NCBI RefSeq assembly: GCF_021043395.1
Contig: NZ_JAJNKE010000001.1
Span: 62,001 to 126,000, forward strand
Origin: Clostridium guangxiense
GTDB lineage: Bacteria; Bacillota; Clostridia; Clostridiales; Clostridiaceae
Length of the DNA stretch: 64,000 nucleotides
Direction: 5' to 3'
Positions 26,540-35,311 of the stretch are shown here, piece by piece. A model generated the notes under the pieces. The model did no database searches. It was not told the origin of the DNA and saw only the letters and a program-made list of their open reading frames with translations. The position numbers and the translations under genes are program-made. How positions within the stretch are numbered: position 1 is the first letter of the stretch; each line of letters opens with the position of its first letter.

Positions 26540-26923
26540 CTACATAAGCTTTAATATTGAATCAAGCAGCCCCATTAGTATTGGAACAGCTAGTACCAAT
26601 ATAAGTATTTTTCCTGCAAATTCCACCTTAGAAGCTATATTACTTTCTCCAGAGTCCTTACATATTTCACTACAAAAAGAAGCTAGGTAGGCAATTCCAA
26701 GAATTTTAAATACAGTAGTTAAATAAACAAAGTCTATATTGGCCTTTAATGCAAGCTTCTGCAAAAGTCCAAGGACTGCTGTTATTTTTGAAAGCATAAA
26801 TAGAAAAATCAAAACACCTACAATAACACTTATAAGCACTGCTATTTCGCTCTTTTGATTTCTAAAAACAATTGTTATCATAAGTGCTATAAAAGCAAAT
26901 GCTACTATTTTTATAATATCCAT
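26540..26923 (-). CDS. spoIIIAD: Stage III sporulation protein AD
   Basis: Small membrane protein of about 127 residues with four hydrophobic helices, consistent with SpoIIIAD. Segments include MDIIKIVAFAFIALMITIV, IAVLISVIVGVLIFLFMLSKI, VYLTTVFKILGIAYLASFCSEICKDSGESNIASKVEFAGKI. The start is the ATG at 26923, five bases after AGGTGG. SpoIIIAC and AD are related and resemble flagellar/type III export membrane subunits. Operon spacing is a few bases on each side. Confidence 0.93.
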   Translation of the reverse strand: MDIIKIVAFAFIALMITIVFRNQKSEIAVLISVIVGVLIFLFMLSKITAVLGLLQKLALKANIDFVYLTTVFKILGIAYLASFCSEICKDSGESNIASKVEFAGKILILVLAVPILMGLLDSILKLM

Positions 26924-26932
26924 AATAACCAC

Positions 26933-27130
26933 CTATAACTGAAACATAGTTTTTACAGCGGTAAATAGTTTACTTATAAGATTTATTACCATCATCAAAA
27001 TTATAATTATTCCTGCCAAATTGGTTATTACAGCAAAATCATCCTTACCACTTGATTTTAATATTTTATCTATTATAATCATCAAAATTCCAACAGCTGC
27101 AATTTTGAAGATAAGACTCACATCAAGCAA
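26933..27130 (-). CDS. spoIIIAC: Stage III sporulation protein AC
   Basis: A 65-residue protein with two membrane helices separated by the short conserved polar turn KILKSSGKDDFAVI, exactly the SpoIIIAC layout. It starts with TTG at 27130, preceded by GGAGGTG. It lies between spoIIIAB and spoIIIAD with 12 and 9 base gaps. Confidence 0.93.
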   Translation of the reverse strand: MLDVSLIFKIAAVGILMIIIDKILKSSGKDDFAVITNLAGIIIILMMVINLISKLFTAVKTMFQL

Positions 27131-27142
27131 CTAACACACCTC

Positions 27143-27661
27143 CTACACAAGCATAATTACAAGCATAGCTCCTATACAAAATCCTAAATACCTGTACATT
27201 TTAACGCTTTTTTTCATTATTTCTTCTGCATTTTTTATTTGCTTCTTTAAGTTTTCAATAGTAAGTTCAAATACTGCAATTTGCCCATCTATGTCTGTTT
27301 CTCCAAGGCTCTTAGATAAATTTAATACTATTAACTTATCCTCTTTAACCATTGTCATATGGCTACTGCTGATTTCAAATGCATTTTTAAAGGCCTCATA
27401 TACACTATCACAATTTTTGCTCAAAAGATTTGAGGAAATGATTTTAAAAAATGACTTTAAAGGTTCAATAGTTTTATCAGCTACATTCATCAAAGCCTCT
27501 ACTAAAGGAGTATGAGTATATATTATTTGATTTCTAAGTTGATATATACAAACCTGAATTTCATTAAGTTCCCTTACTCTACTTTTGAATTTTTCGGCAT
27601 AAACAAATCCTGCTAAAGTAGATGTTATTAGTACAATCATGCAGCCAAAGATTTTTATCAC
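27143..27661 (-). CDS. spoIIIAB: Stage III sporulation protein AB
   Basis: Membrane protein resembling type II secretion F-type proteins. The 172-residue product has an N-terminal membrane helix (IFGCMIVLITSTLAGFVYA), a helical cytosolic domain with VRELNEIQVCIYQLRNQIIYTHTPLVEAL and SLGETDIDGQ, and a C-terminal membrane helix (FCIGAMLVIMLV). The start is GTG at 27661. It follows spoIIIAA by two bases. Confidence 0.95.
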   Translation of the reverse strand: MIKIFGCMIVLITSTLAGFVYAEKFKSRVRELNEIQVCIYQLRNQIIYTHTPLVEALMNVADKTIEPLKSFFKIISSNLLSKNCDSVYEAFKNAFEISSSHMTMVKEDKLIVLNLSKSLGETDIDGQIAVFELTIENLKKQIKNAEEIMKKSVKMYRYLGFCIGAMLVIMLV

Positions 27662-27663
27662 CT

Positions 27664-28584
27664 TTAAAAACTCCTTTCTTTTGTAGAACTTTTAAAATCA
27701 TATATATAATCAATACTTCCTGCACTCCTTGCTGCATCCAATACTATTGCCTTTTCAAATACATTATTTTGAGTTATATCCTTAAATACATCTCTATTAT
27801 ATAAATCTTCTATTCCAAATCCATGTATTGTCGTAATTATATTTACTCCACAGTTAACTGCCATAAGCACACTTTTCATATCTTCATAAGTTCCAATTTC
27901 ATCACAAACAATTATTTCAGGGGCCATGCTTCTTATAGCCATCATAATACCTATACTTTTAGGACAGTTGTCCATAATATCGGTTCTAATTCCTATGTTC
28001 ATCTGCGGCACTCCATTTGCACAAGCTCCTATTTCACTTCTCTCATCTATGACACTTATCTTTTTCCCTGTTAATCCTAGTTCTGTAATTCCATTAGATA
28101 AATTTCTTGTCATGTCCCTCAAAATGGTAGTTTTACCACACTTAGGTGGAGAAATTATTATTGTATTAAATACTCTATTTCTAAATACTATATTTTTCAT
28201 TAACTTATTTGAGCAGCCTATTATTTCTTTACATACTCTTATATTAATTGAAGAAACGTTTTTTATGGTTTTTACTCTTAAACCTTCTGTAACACATTCG
28301 CCACAAATGCCAATTCTATGTCCACCCTTTATAGTTACATATCCTTGTCTCAGTTCTTCTTCAATAGCATAAATAGAATACCCACTCATTTTATTTAATA
28401 TCTTTTTCATATCATCTTCTGTAGCCTTATACTGACTTACATACTCATTTTTACCCACCTGGATAATCAGGGGCTTGTTTACTTTTATTCTGATTTCCTG
28501 CAAATCAGAATATTCTTTTATAAGCCTTACTTCACTTTTTATTTTTTCGGGCAGTATAAAAAAAATATTATCAAGGTTAACCAC
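27664..28584 (-). CDS. spoIIIAA: Stage III sporulation protein AA (secretion ATPase-like)
   Basis: Cytosolic ATPase of the SpoIIIA complex, related to type II/IV secretion ATPases. The 306-residue product has the P-loop in ISPPKCGKTTILRDM, Walker B region APEIIVCDEIGTYED, and the downstream VNIITTIHGFGIEDL. Upstream is the family segment GYVTIKGGHRIGICGECV. The start is GTG at 28584, with AGGAGG about nine bases upstream. It heads the operon; a sigma-E promoter is expected in the 125 bases before it, which also hold the efp terminator, but I could not fix its boxes. Confidence 0.96.
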   Translation of the reverse strand: MVNLDNIFFILPEKIKSEVRLIKEYSDLQEIRIKVNKPLIIQVGKNEYVSQYKATEDDMKKILNKMSGYSIYAIEEELRQGYVTIKGGHRIGICGECVTEGLRVKTIKNVSSINIRVCKEIIGCSNKLMKNIVFRNRVFNTIIISPPKCGKTTILRDMTRNLSNGITELGLTGKKISVIDERSEIGACANGVPQMNIGIRTDIMDNCPKSIGIMMAIRSMAPEIIVCDEIGTYEDMKSVLMAVNCGVNIITTIHGFGIEDLYNRDVFKDITQNNVFEKAIVLDAARSAGSIDYIYDFKSSTKERSF

Positions 28585-28635
28585 TTTTTCATCCTCCTCT
28601 CATACTTAATTTTTATTTATACAAATCAAAAATTA

Positions 28636-28685
28636 TTACAAAAAATAAAAAATGCATAAGAATTAATTTATAATTCTTATGCATT
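28636..28685 (-). terminator. Intrinsic terminator of efp
   Basis: A 14-base perfect stem (28651-28664 with 28672-28685) followed on the minus strand by a T-rich tract (28636-28650). It lies 23 bases after the efp stop and separates it from the spoIIIA operon. Confidence 0.88.
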
Positions 28686-28708
28686 ATATATAGACTATTT
28701 AGTTCATA

Positions 28709-29272
28709 TTATCCCTGAACTCTTTCCATATACTCTCCTGTTCTAGTATCTACTCTTATTATCTCTCCCTCATTTACAAATAAAGGAACTGGAACTATTG
28801 CTCCTGTTTCAAGTGTTGCTGGCTTCATAGCATTTGTTGCTGTATTTCCTTTTACTCCAGGTTCACATGATGTTATTTGAAGTTCTACAAAGTTAGGAGC
28901 TTCTACTGAGAATGCTTCTCCCTTATAGAATTTTATTGTTGCAAACATATTTTCCTTTAAAAATTTAATTGCGCCTTCAACTTGTTCAAAGCTTAAAGGT
29001 ATTTGTTCATATGTTTCTTGATCCATAAAATAGTATAGTGAACCATCTGAATAAAGATATTGCATTTCTTTTCTTTCTATTACAACATCCTGTAACTTTG
29101 CAGTTGGGTTAAATGTTGTTTCTGTTACTCCTCCAGAAATAACATTTCTTAATTTTGTTCTAACAAAAGCTGCTCCTTTACCAGGTTTTACATGTAAAAA
29201 GTCAATTACAGTATAAACTTGTCCCTCAGATTCAAATGTAGTTCCCTTTCTTAAATCTCCTGCTGATATCAT
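28709..29272 (-). CDS. efp: Elongation factor P
   Basis: Translation factor that rescues ribosomes stalled at polyproline stretches. From the ATG at 29272 it has about 187 residues: an N-terminal KOW-like domain with [23 protein letters not shown] (Lys32 at the modification loop) and two OB domains ending in [17 protein letters not shown]. The ATG is preferred to a TTG five codons earlier, which overlaps the GGAGGG site. It lies 68 bases after pepP, the usual Firmicute neighbour. Confidence 0.97.
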   Translation of the reverse strand: MISAGDLRKGTTFESEGQVYTVIDFLHVKPGKGAAFVRTKLRNVISGGVTETTFNPTAKLQDVVIERKEMQYLYSDGSLYYFMDQETYEQIPLSFEQVEGAIKFLKENMFATIKFYKGEAFSVEAPNFVELQITSCEPGVKGNTATNAMKPATLETGAIVPVPLFVNEGEIIRVDTRTGEYMERVQG

Positions 29273-29340
29273 TAGGTATCCCTCCAAAATATTAATTCAT
29301 TATATATTATTACATTTTTGTGTGAAATTCATACAAAATT

Positions 29341-30408
29341 CTATATACATATTAAATTTTTAGGTGATTTTGATATAACTTCACAACTATCTTTTTTAAC
29401 TAAAATTAAATCTTCGATTCTTACTCCTCCAAAGCCAGGTATATATATTCCTGGTTCATCCGTAACAATCATTCCTTCTTTTAGAACAACATTTCCTCTT
29501 GGACTTAATCTAGGTTCTTCATGTATTTCTCTTCCAACTCCATGACCTAAACCATGACCAAAATTCTCACCATATCCATAGGATGAAATTATATCTCTGG
29601 AAATTTTGTCTATATCCTTGCATACCACATCACTTTTTATTGCAGGTATAGCTGCTTCATTAGCCTTGAGCACTATATTATAAATCTCCTTCATTTTATC
29701 ACTTGGCTTACCTATAACTATTGTTCTTGTCATATCTGAACAATATTCTTCATATATACATCCAAAGTCCAAAGTAAGAAAGTCTCCATCCTCTAAAACC
29801 TTATCAGTTGCCTGACCATGAGGCAAACATGACCTTTTACCACTTGCAACTATTGAAGGAAAAGATAAGTCTTTTGCTCCCATCTTCTTCATTGTAAATT
29901 CTAGTTCGAGACCTACTTCTCTTTCAGTCATTCCTTTTTTTATGAAATGAAGCATATGCTCAAAAGCTTTATCCGCTATAGCTGCAGCTTGCTTAATCTT
30001 TTCTATTTCAGTTTCATCCTTAACTAGTCTAAGCTCCTCAACTATACCATTTAGTGGAACAAAGTTGCATTTTAAGTTTTTCTTATATTCACTATAAGTT
30101 GAGAAAGTAAGTACATTTTCTTCAAAAGCAAGAGTTTTTATTCCAAGCTCTTCCGCCATCTTTCCTAAGAATTCAGAAAAAGTAGTATTATATTGAACCA
30201 CTTCATAATTTTCAACTTGCTGTCTTGCCTGTTCAGTAAATCTTGAATCTGTTATAAAAATAGCTCTGTCTAAGGTAACTATAGAAAAACTTTCATCTCC
30301 AGTAAATCCACTCATATAATTTCTGTTAGGATCACCTACAAGTAATACTCCATCAAATTTTTTACTTTTCATGGCACTTCTTAGCTTATCTATTCTGCTT
30401 TTATACAC
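29341..30408 (-). CDS. Xaa-Pro aminopeptidase (M24 family)
   Basis: Cytosolic metallopeptidase that removes N-terminal residues preceding proline. The 355-residue protein has a creatinase N-domain (residues 1-125) with LLVGDPNRNYMSGFTG, and a pita-bread domain with metal ligands in LTLDFGCIYEEYCSDMTRTI, HGLGHGVGREIHE, EPGIYIPGFGGVRIEDL. All ligands appear intact. The start is GTG at 30408 with AGAAGGGGG upstream. It is next to efp, a common pairing that fits the shared theme of proline-rich proteins. Confidence 0.94.
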   Translation of the reverse strand: MYKSRIDKLRSAMKSKKFDGVLLVGDPNRNYMSGFTGDESFSIVTLDRAIFITDSRFTEQARQQVENYEVVQYNTTFSEFLGKMAEELGIKTLAFEENVLTFSTYSEYKKNLKCNFVPLNGIVEELRLVKDETEIEKIKQAAAIADKAFEHMLHFIKKGMTEREVGLELEFTMKKMGAKDLSFPSIVASGKRSCLPHGQATDKVLEDGDFLTLDFGCIYEEYCSDMTRTIVIGKPSDKMKEIYNIVLKANEAAIPAIKSDVVCKDIDKISRDIISSYGYGENFGHGLGHGVGREIHEEPRLSPRGNVVLKEGMIVTDEPGIYIPGFGGVRIEDLILVKKDSCEVISKSPKNLICI

Positions 30409-30541
30409 TTTAACGTTCCCCCTTCTAACTTATACACCATATACAGCTTATGAAATAAATAGCATTGACACAAAACAGGTTAATGTTAAAAGTTTCATAT
30501 AAAAAGTGTTTATTTGTTTTAATATGTAATTATACATGATT

Positions 30542-30570
30542 TAAAAACACTATACCAGTTTATTATAGTG
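30542..30570 (-). terminator. Probable terminator of the pil operon
   Basis: Seven-base stem CACTATA/TATAGTG (30548-30554 with 30564-30570) followed on the minus strand by five T residues. It lies about 110 bases after the last pil gene. A further weak inverted repeat (AGTGTTT/AAACACT) surrounds it. The rest of the 270-base gap up to pepP is AT-rich with nothing else I can name. Confidence 0.5.
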
Positions 30571-30678
30571 CAATTTAATCCACAAATACAGACAATGATA
30601 TTTTATCAAAACTTATAAATATTTGCAAATTTATTTTCATTAATTTTTAATAAACCACATAAAATGATATATTATATA

Positions 30679-31068
30679 TTAATTAACTTCTTCATAATGC
30701 CTAAAGACTAATTTCATTTTAGCTCTCTCATTTTCAGAGGTTTTGGTAACATTGATTTCCTTAATTCCAATCAAATTTTTTTCTTGTCTAAAATTGCTGA
30801 CCATATTATTTATATCTTTAATATTGCCATTTATTGAAACGTTGGCATACGCATCCATATTATCGTATTTTACTTCATCTATTTTCAACCCCTTATATTT
30901 TTCTAAAGTATCTAATATTTCGCTAAATTTAATTTTTTTATACTTTTTCATTACTGTTTTCCTAGGTGTTTTTATATTATTACTTTTAAATTTAATTTCA
31001 TTATTCACCACGAAAATACACAAAAATGCAGAAATCAATATGGGTATTAATGCAATTTTAATTTTCAA
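30679..31068 (-). CDS. PilO-like pilus assembly protein
   Basis: A 129-residue protein with one N-terminal membrane helix (residues 4-22), a basic stretch, then a small alpha/beta domain (ILDTLEKYKGLKIDEVKYDNMDAYANVSINGNI). Its position after pilM- and pilN-like genes, single-pass topology and ferredoxin-like pattern suggest a PilO/GspM-type inner-membrane alignment protein. Sequence conservation in this family is low, so the call rests on context. It overlaps the pilN-like gene by four bases and is the last gene of the operon. Confidence 0.6.
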   Translation of the reverse strand: MKIKIALIPILISAFLCIFVVNNEIKFKSNNIKTPRKTVMKKYKKIKFSEILDTLEKYKGLKIDEVKYDNMDAYANVSINGNIKDINNMVSNFRQEKNLIGIKEINVTKTSENERAKMKLVFRHYEEVN

Positions 31069-31508
31069 ATACTTCTCACCCCTATGACTACATTGTATTT
31101 ATCACTACTTTGGGATTTTACTAAACTCTTTATAATTAATTTAGGATTATTTTCTATATCACTCACAAGCCTTTGAAAATTTTCGTTTGATAAAAGTTCA
31201 ATTTCTACATTTTCATCCTTTATTGAAATATTTGTGTAGTTCACATTTTTGATTTTTTCAGAAATTAATTTTAAAACATCTGCATCTTTAAAAGAGGCTT
31301 TATTATCTGTATTGTTATTTTGTACTATGATGCTAGTTCCTTCTTTTATATTAATCTTATTTTTATAATTTAATATCTCAAAATATAAATTTATTAGAAA
31401 AATAACATCAGCCAGAAACAAAATTAATATAGCTAAATTAATAAGCTTATTTTTTAGAACTTCTCTTTTTTTCCTTATATCATAGGGTAAAAAATTATTT
31501 TTTTCCAT
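31065..31508 (-). CDS. PilN-like pilus assembly protein
   Basis: A 147-residue protein with the PilN pattern: a short N-terminal motif FLPYDIRKKRE (PilN proteins usually begin with a similar INLLP-type motif that binds PilM), a membrane helix (about residues 24-46) and a periplasm-type domain after it. The short N-terminal motif and position between pilM-like and pilO-like genes support the call. It would anchor the cytosolic PilM to the membrane. Stop and start overlap with the next gene indicates coupling. Confidence 0.65.
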   Translation of the reverse strand: MEKNNFLPYDIRKKREVLKNKLINLAILILFLADVIFLINLYFEILNYKNKINIKEGTSIIVQNNNTDNKASFKDADVLKLISEKIKNVNYTNISIKDENVEIELLSNENFQRLVSDIENNPKLIIKSLVKSQSSDKYNVVIGVRSI

Positions 31509-31520
31509 AAAATTCTCCTT

Positions 31521-32264
31521 TCATACTATTAACTTTGTTATTTTACCTATATCTATATCCTTTAAAAAATTTATCTGACCATACTTTTCAAAAAATTTAA
31601 CAATATTTTGTTCTTTAATAAACTGTCCTACAATGTAAATTTTGTTTATATCATTTGCTTTTACATAGTTAGAAACAAAGAACCTTTTTATTTTACTATA
31701 TTTCTTATCTTCATCCATATGGCACACCTCATTTGAATAAATACTGTTATTTTTTACAAACAACATATAATTATTGGAATCATACTGAAAAAACAAAAAA
31801 TAATCCTTCTCCTTTATAATTTTCCTATAATAATTTAAAAAGCATACTTGCAATAGTCTTACAGCTTTTAATTCTTGTTTTTCTACAAATTCATTAATTA
31901 AATTCAAGCCTTCAGCCCTTAAATAAAATACAATTACCTCTACCCCATCCTTTGATTCTTTAGCCTTTTTATAATTAAATATAAACTTTTCATTTCTGTA
32001 TAAATAATTTAGTTCATCGTTTATAAGATCATATAACTTGTTTTCACTAACCTTAGGAAATGTAAAATATTTAATATATATTTCTTCTCCCTCGATAAGT
32101 ATGTATGTCTTTTTATTATTTAAATTTATTTCTATAGTTCTATCATGTATTTTTTGTGTAACTTGTTTATTTGCATTAAAACTTATTCTTTTTTTTATGT
32201 TTTTAAACTTTCCTAAGTCTATTTCTGTCACTTTATCACTATTAACCATATAAATTACATTCAC
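31521..32264 (-). CDS. PilM-like actin-fold pilus assembly protein
   Basis: About 248 residues without signal peptide or membrane segments. The product fits a divergent PilM: strand-rich N-terminus (VTEIDLGKFKNIKKRISF), YILIEGEEIYIKYFTFPKV followed by a helix, and a C-terminal part with INKIYIVGQFIKE, like the actin-fold VVGGG-type segment though without glycines typical of ATP binding. The start is set to GTG at 32264, five bases after GGAAGGTG; earlier codons lie upstream of that site and overlap the previous gene. The call is supported by its place before pilN-like. Confidence 0.6.
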   Translation of the reverse strand: MNVIYMVNSDKVTEIDLGKFKNIKKRISFNANKQVTQKIHDRTIEINLNNKKTYILIEGEEIYIKYFTFPKVSENKLYDLINDELNYLYRNEKFIFNYKKAKESKDGVEVIVFYLRAEGLNLINEFVEKQELKAVRLLQVCFLNYYRKIIKEKDYFLFFQYDSNNYMLFVKNNSIYSNEVCHMDEDKKYSKIKRFFVSNYVKANDINKIYIVGQFIKEQNIVKFFEKYGQINFLKDIDIGKITKLIV

Positions 32265-32268
32265 ATAA

Positions 32269-32466
32269 TCACCTTCCATTATAGTAATCAACCCTAAAAT
32301 CTACATTTTCGCTTTTCAATATTGATTTTTGAAAATCCAACATGTACTTTTTCCTTTGAATTTCTATCTTATAAATAGTAAGCACTAATATAACGCACAA
32401 TCCTCCTAAAATAAGTCCATATATCATGCTGTACCCTGGTCTTCTGGAGTTTTTAAAATGAAGCAT
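32269..32466 (-). CDS. Small single-pass membrane protein in the pil operon, unknown
   Basis: A 65-residue protein: a short basic N-terminus, one membrane helix (about residues 16-34, MIYGLILGGLCVILVLTIY) and a charged tail. It lacks a prepilin G-[FY]xxxE cleavage motif, so it is not a pilin. It starts inside the end of the preceding prepilin gene (overlap 43 bases) and ends four bases before the pilM-like start. It may be an assembly accessory or pseudopilin-tethering factor; no family recognised. Confidence 0.55.
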   Translation of the reverse strand: MLHFKNSRRPGYSMIYGLILGGLCVILVLTIYKIEIQRKKYMLDFQKSILKSENVDFRVDYYNGR

Positions 32467-32885
32467 CTTCTATATCTCCTTCCATCATTACAAGTTATAA
32501 ATATATAAAAAGCATTTTTATTTTGTAAAACATTAAATTCTTTTATTTTTAACATCACATTATTTGAAGTTACTTTTACATTATTCTCATAATAATCTAC
32601 TATAATTTTTTGCGTATATCTATTAAACGTTATATTACTATGTGTATTGTCACTTTTCGTAATTTCTATTTCATTATTTGTAACTTTTATATTACCTTGC
32701 TTTAGCAAACTATCAAGTATAGTCATTCCCTCAGAAACATATAGATCTTCATTTTCAATTTTGCTTTCTTTTATGTAACCTTTCATAAAACTACCTAAGA
32801 TTGAAATACTAAAAACTGCAAATATACTAAAAATCAAAAGTGAAGCTATCAATTCTACTAATATGAATCCCTTATATTTTTTCAT
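32424..32885 (-). CDS. Type IV prepilin-like protein (minor pseudopilin)
   Basis: A prepilin: basic leader MKKYKG, cleavage at G|FILVE with Glu5 of the mature form, then a hydrophobic helix (LIASLLIFSIFAVFSISIL). The C-terminal domain of about 120 residues is variable with many Asn, Lys and Ile. The ATG at 32885 overlaps the upstream stop as ATGA, so I prefer it; another ATG lies five codons earlier. It would be processed by a prepilin peptidase, which is not encoded here. Confidence 0.85.
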   Translation of the reverse strand: MKKYKGFILVELIASLLIFSIFAVFSISILGSFMKGYIKESKIENEDLYVSEGMTILDSLLKQGNIKVTNNEIEITKSDNTHSNITFNRYTQKIIVDYYENNVKVTSNNVMLKIKEFNVLQNKNAFYIFITCNDGRRYRRCFILKTPEDQGTA

Positions 32886-33316
32886 TTTGTGAATGCGCAT
32901 GTATAAACTTTTTCCTTTCCATAAAATTTTACGTACATATTTAAGGTAACCTCCATATTGCCATCTTTTTCATATGAACTTAAAATAACATATGGAAATT
33001 TATTACTATGGTTTTCAGTTAAAAAGATAGAATTTATGTCAATTATTGAGTTATCGCTTTTTATTGCATCACTTGAAATATATATTTTTCCATTGCTCTC
33101 CAAATTTCTTATTTGTTCTTTAGATGTATTTGAAATTAGTTCATTTTTTAAAGCCTCCAAAAAATAAGTATATCTTACAGTTTCATAATTTATTTTGCTT
33201 AATCTAATTTCGCTTATTTTAATTCCAATTGTAAACATTAATAGTATTGAAAATATACTTACTGAACATAATGCTTCTACTAGCGTAAATCCCTTTTTAC
33301 TCCTTAATTTCAACAT
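32882..33316 (-). CDS. Type IV prepilin-like protein (minor pseudopilin)
   Basis: The leader ends in RSKKG|FTLVEALCSVSIF, a textbook class III signal with Glu5, followed by a hydrophobic helix and a roughly 110-residue globular part. The start is uncertain: ATG at 33316 is used, but a TTG one codon later has better spacing to AACAGG, and a GTG lies at 33331. It overlaps its neighbours on both sides by a few bases, showing tight translational coupling. Confidence 0.85.
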   Translation of the reverse strand: MLKLRSKKGFTLVEALCSVSIFSILLMFTIGIKISEIRLSKINYETVRYTYFLEALKNELISNTSKEQIRNLESNGKIYISSDAIKSDNSIIDINSIFLTENHSNKFPYVILSSYEKDGNMEVTLNMYVKFYGKEKVYTCAFTK

Positions 33317-33752
33317 TACCTGTTCCAACACAAATTGTAATTGTGTGCAATCCTTTCTTTAAGTCTATGTACTGGATTGTACATGCATCTGAAGTCATTC
33401 CATTTTCATCTATGCTAATTTCGCCATGGCTGTTTTGAATAGGATACACTTTAAATCCATCTGGAAAATAAAATCTATCTATGCATTTATCAAAACCCTT
33501 ATAAAAAATAAATCTATTTAGCGAGGCATCTACAAAAATTTTTCCCTCTAACTTCCTCCCTTTACAATAATGCCTACTATTATTAATAAAATTCAATATT
33601 TGATTATTTACGTATTTATATTCTATTTGATTTTTTAAACCATTGTAACTTTTAACTGCTATGATTCCGAAAGAGGATACAATAATAAGTATGCTTATTG
33701 TGCAAACCATTTCAATTAATGTATATCCTGCTTTAACTCTTTTTAAAAACAT
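33297..33752 (-). CDS. Type IV prepilin-like protein (GspH-like)
   Basis: The leader FLKRVKAG|YTLIEMVCTISILI shows the prepilin motif with Tyr at +1 and Glu at +5. The mature part has FINNSRHYCKGRKLEGKIFVD and a hydrophilic end with paired cysteines, similar to GspH/FimT-type minor pilins. The start at 33752 follows GGGGAGG by nine bases. It overlaps the next prepilin gene. Confidence 0.85.
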   Translation of the reverse strand: MFLKRVKAGYTLIEMVCTISILIIVSSFGIIAVKSYNGLKNQIEYKYVNNQILNFINNSRHYCKGRKLEGKIFVDASLNRFIFYKGFDKCIDRFYFPDGFKVYPIQNSHGEISIDENGMTSDACTIQYIDLKKGLHTITICVGTGNVEIKE

Positions 33753-34098
33753 AACTGCAGTCCTCCCCATTTATTTGAACTTCATAATTTACATTTTTAT
33801 AGTTAAAATCTACACTTATATCTGTTTGGTCTTCTGTGTCACTTACTGTGAAGTCTATATCTTTTATTTTAAGGTTTTCATTTAAACATTCTTCCACATC
33901 TTCTTTTATAAACCCATCCTTCCTCATATAACTTTCCATCGCCGATGAAAATACCAACCCTGCTGTATCTTCAGCTTTTTTCTCATAGGTTTTGCTAATA
34001 TACCCTAAAACATTTGGAACTAACATTGAACTCAATATTAAAATTATAGAAATTGTAGTTATTAATTCTATAAGCGTAAACCCTTTATTTCTACCCAT
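33733..34098 (-). CDS. Type IV prepilin-like protein (major pseudopilin, GspG-like)
   Basis: The leader MGRNKG|FTLIELITTISIILILSSMLVPNVLGYI is the most canonical of the four, and the following helix with KKAEDTAGLVFSSAMESYMRKDG matches the GspG/PilA pattern. At about 121 residues it is short for a pilin, which fits a type II-like pseudopilus or thin Gram-positive type IV pilus. The ATG at 34098 has AAAGGA about nine bases upstream. It lies just after pilC. Confidence 0.88.
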   Translation of the reverse strand: MGRNKGFTLIELITTISIILILSSMLVPNVLGYISKTYEKKAEDTAGLVFSSAMESYMRKDGFIKEDVEECLNENLKIKDIDFTVSDTEDQTDISVDFNYKNVNYEVQINGEDCSYVFKKS

Positions 34099-34113
34099 TA
34101 GCTCCATTCCTTT

Positions 34114-35307
34114 CTATATTGAATTCATGATATTTATAACTGGCATCATGACAGAAATTATTATTGATCCTATAAAAATGGAGAGAATTACAATTGTAAA
34201 AGGTTCAAATAAGCTAACAGCTCTTTTTACTTCATTATTTATTTCTTCCTCGTAAATTTCAGCAATATTAATTAAAACTTCATCTATATTTCCACATTCC
34301 TCAGCCATATAATACATATCTACAGTGAACCTAGAAAAAACATCCGTATTTTCAAAACTTTCTCCTATTCCTTTTCCATTCCTTATATTAATAATGCACT
34401 TATTTATTGAATTTTCAGCATATGCATTTTGGACTGTTTGTGATGCTATATCCATAGCCTCTATAATAGAAATTCCACTTTTAATTAATATAGAAAGAGA
34501 AAAAATAAATCTTCTACTAATCTCCTTTTTATAGATATTGCTTATAAATGGAATTTTAAATTGGGCTTTATCTAACTTCTTTTTCATAAATTTTGATTTA
34601 CATAGCAAATTTAATATAGTAATTACTATACTTAAGCTAAGTATAAAAGAAATTAAATGCTGTCTTATAAAAGTACTTATATTCATAATAGTTTGAGTGC
34701 TCCCTGGAAGTTTACCACCTAATCCATTTAAGATTTCAGAGAATTTCGGAATTATATCAACTATTAAAAAAATAGTTAGTACTATAGTTAATATAAATAC
34801 AACTATTGGATATACAATCATGTTCTTTATCTCATCTTTAGTTTTATATATTTTTTTATAATAAACTGCTATATTTTTGAATATTACATCCAAGTTTCCC
34901 CCCTCTTCGCCAACAAGTACCATTTGTTTAAAAAAATAAGGAAAACTATCTTTACAGCAGCATATACTTTCATATAAAGTTTTACCACTTTGTATATTGA
35001 TTTTTATTATGCCAATATTCTTTCTTAAAATTCCGTTAAATTTACTATACATAATATTTAGGCATTCACATATATTGAAACCAGCATTTAGCATATAACT
35101 CATCTGATTTGAAAAAATATATAAATCTTTGCTGCCTACTTTTTTCATAAAATAACTTACTTCTTTTTTCCTTTTGTAAAGTATAAGATAATAATTTTTT
35201 TCCCTTAACTCATTAGCAAGTTCTCTCCTGTTATCTAGCATTGAATAACCCTTTATCTTTTTGCCTTCATTATTTATTGCTTCATAAATGTAACTTATTT
35301 TAATCAC
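34114..35307 (-). CDS. pilC: Type IV pilus / type II secretion inner-membrane protein PilC
   Basis: Polytopic platform protein with two GspF domains. The 397-residue product opens with YIYEAINNEGKKIKGYSMLDNRRELANELREKNYY, the standard N-terminal motif, then two cytosolic helix bundles (around residues 60-160 and 265-365) and three membrane helices. LVGEEGGNLDVIFKNIAVYY and MAEECGNIDEVLINIAEIYEEE are the paired GspF signatures. The start is GTG at 35307 directly after AAGGAA; the spacing is short, but the N-terminal motif demands it. It follows pilB by four bases. Confidence 0.93.
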   Translation of the reverse strand: MIKISYIYEAINNEGKKIKGYSMLDNRRELANELREKNYYLILYKRKKEVSYFMKKVGSKDLYIFSNQMSYMLNAGFNICECLNIMYSKFNGILRKNIGIIKINIQSGKTLYESICCCKDSFPYFFKQMVLVGEEGGNLDVIFKNIAVYYKKIYKTKDEIKNMIVYPIVVFILTIVLTIFLIVDIIPKFSEILNGLGGKLPGSTQTIMNISTFIRQHLISFILSLSIVITILNLLCKSKFMKKKLDKAQFKIPFISNIYKKEISRRFIFSLSILIKSGISIIEAMDIASQTVQNAYAENSINKCIINIRNGKGIGESFENTDVFSRFTVDMYYMAEECGNIDEVLINIAEIYEEEINNEVKRAVSLFEPFTIVILSIFIGSIIISVMMPVINIMNSI

Positions 35308-35311
35308 TTCC

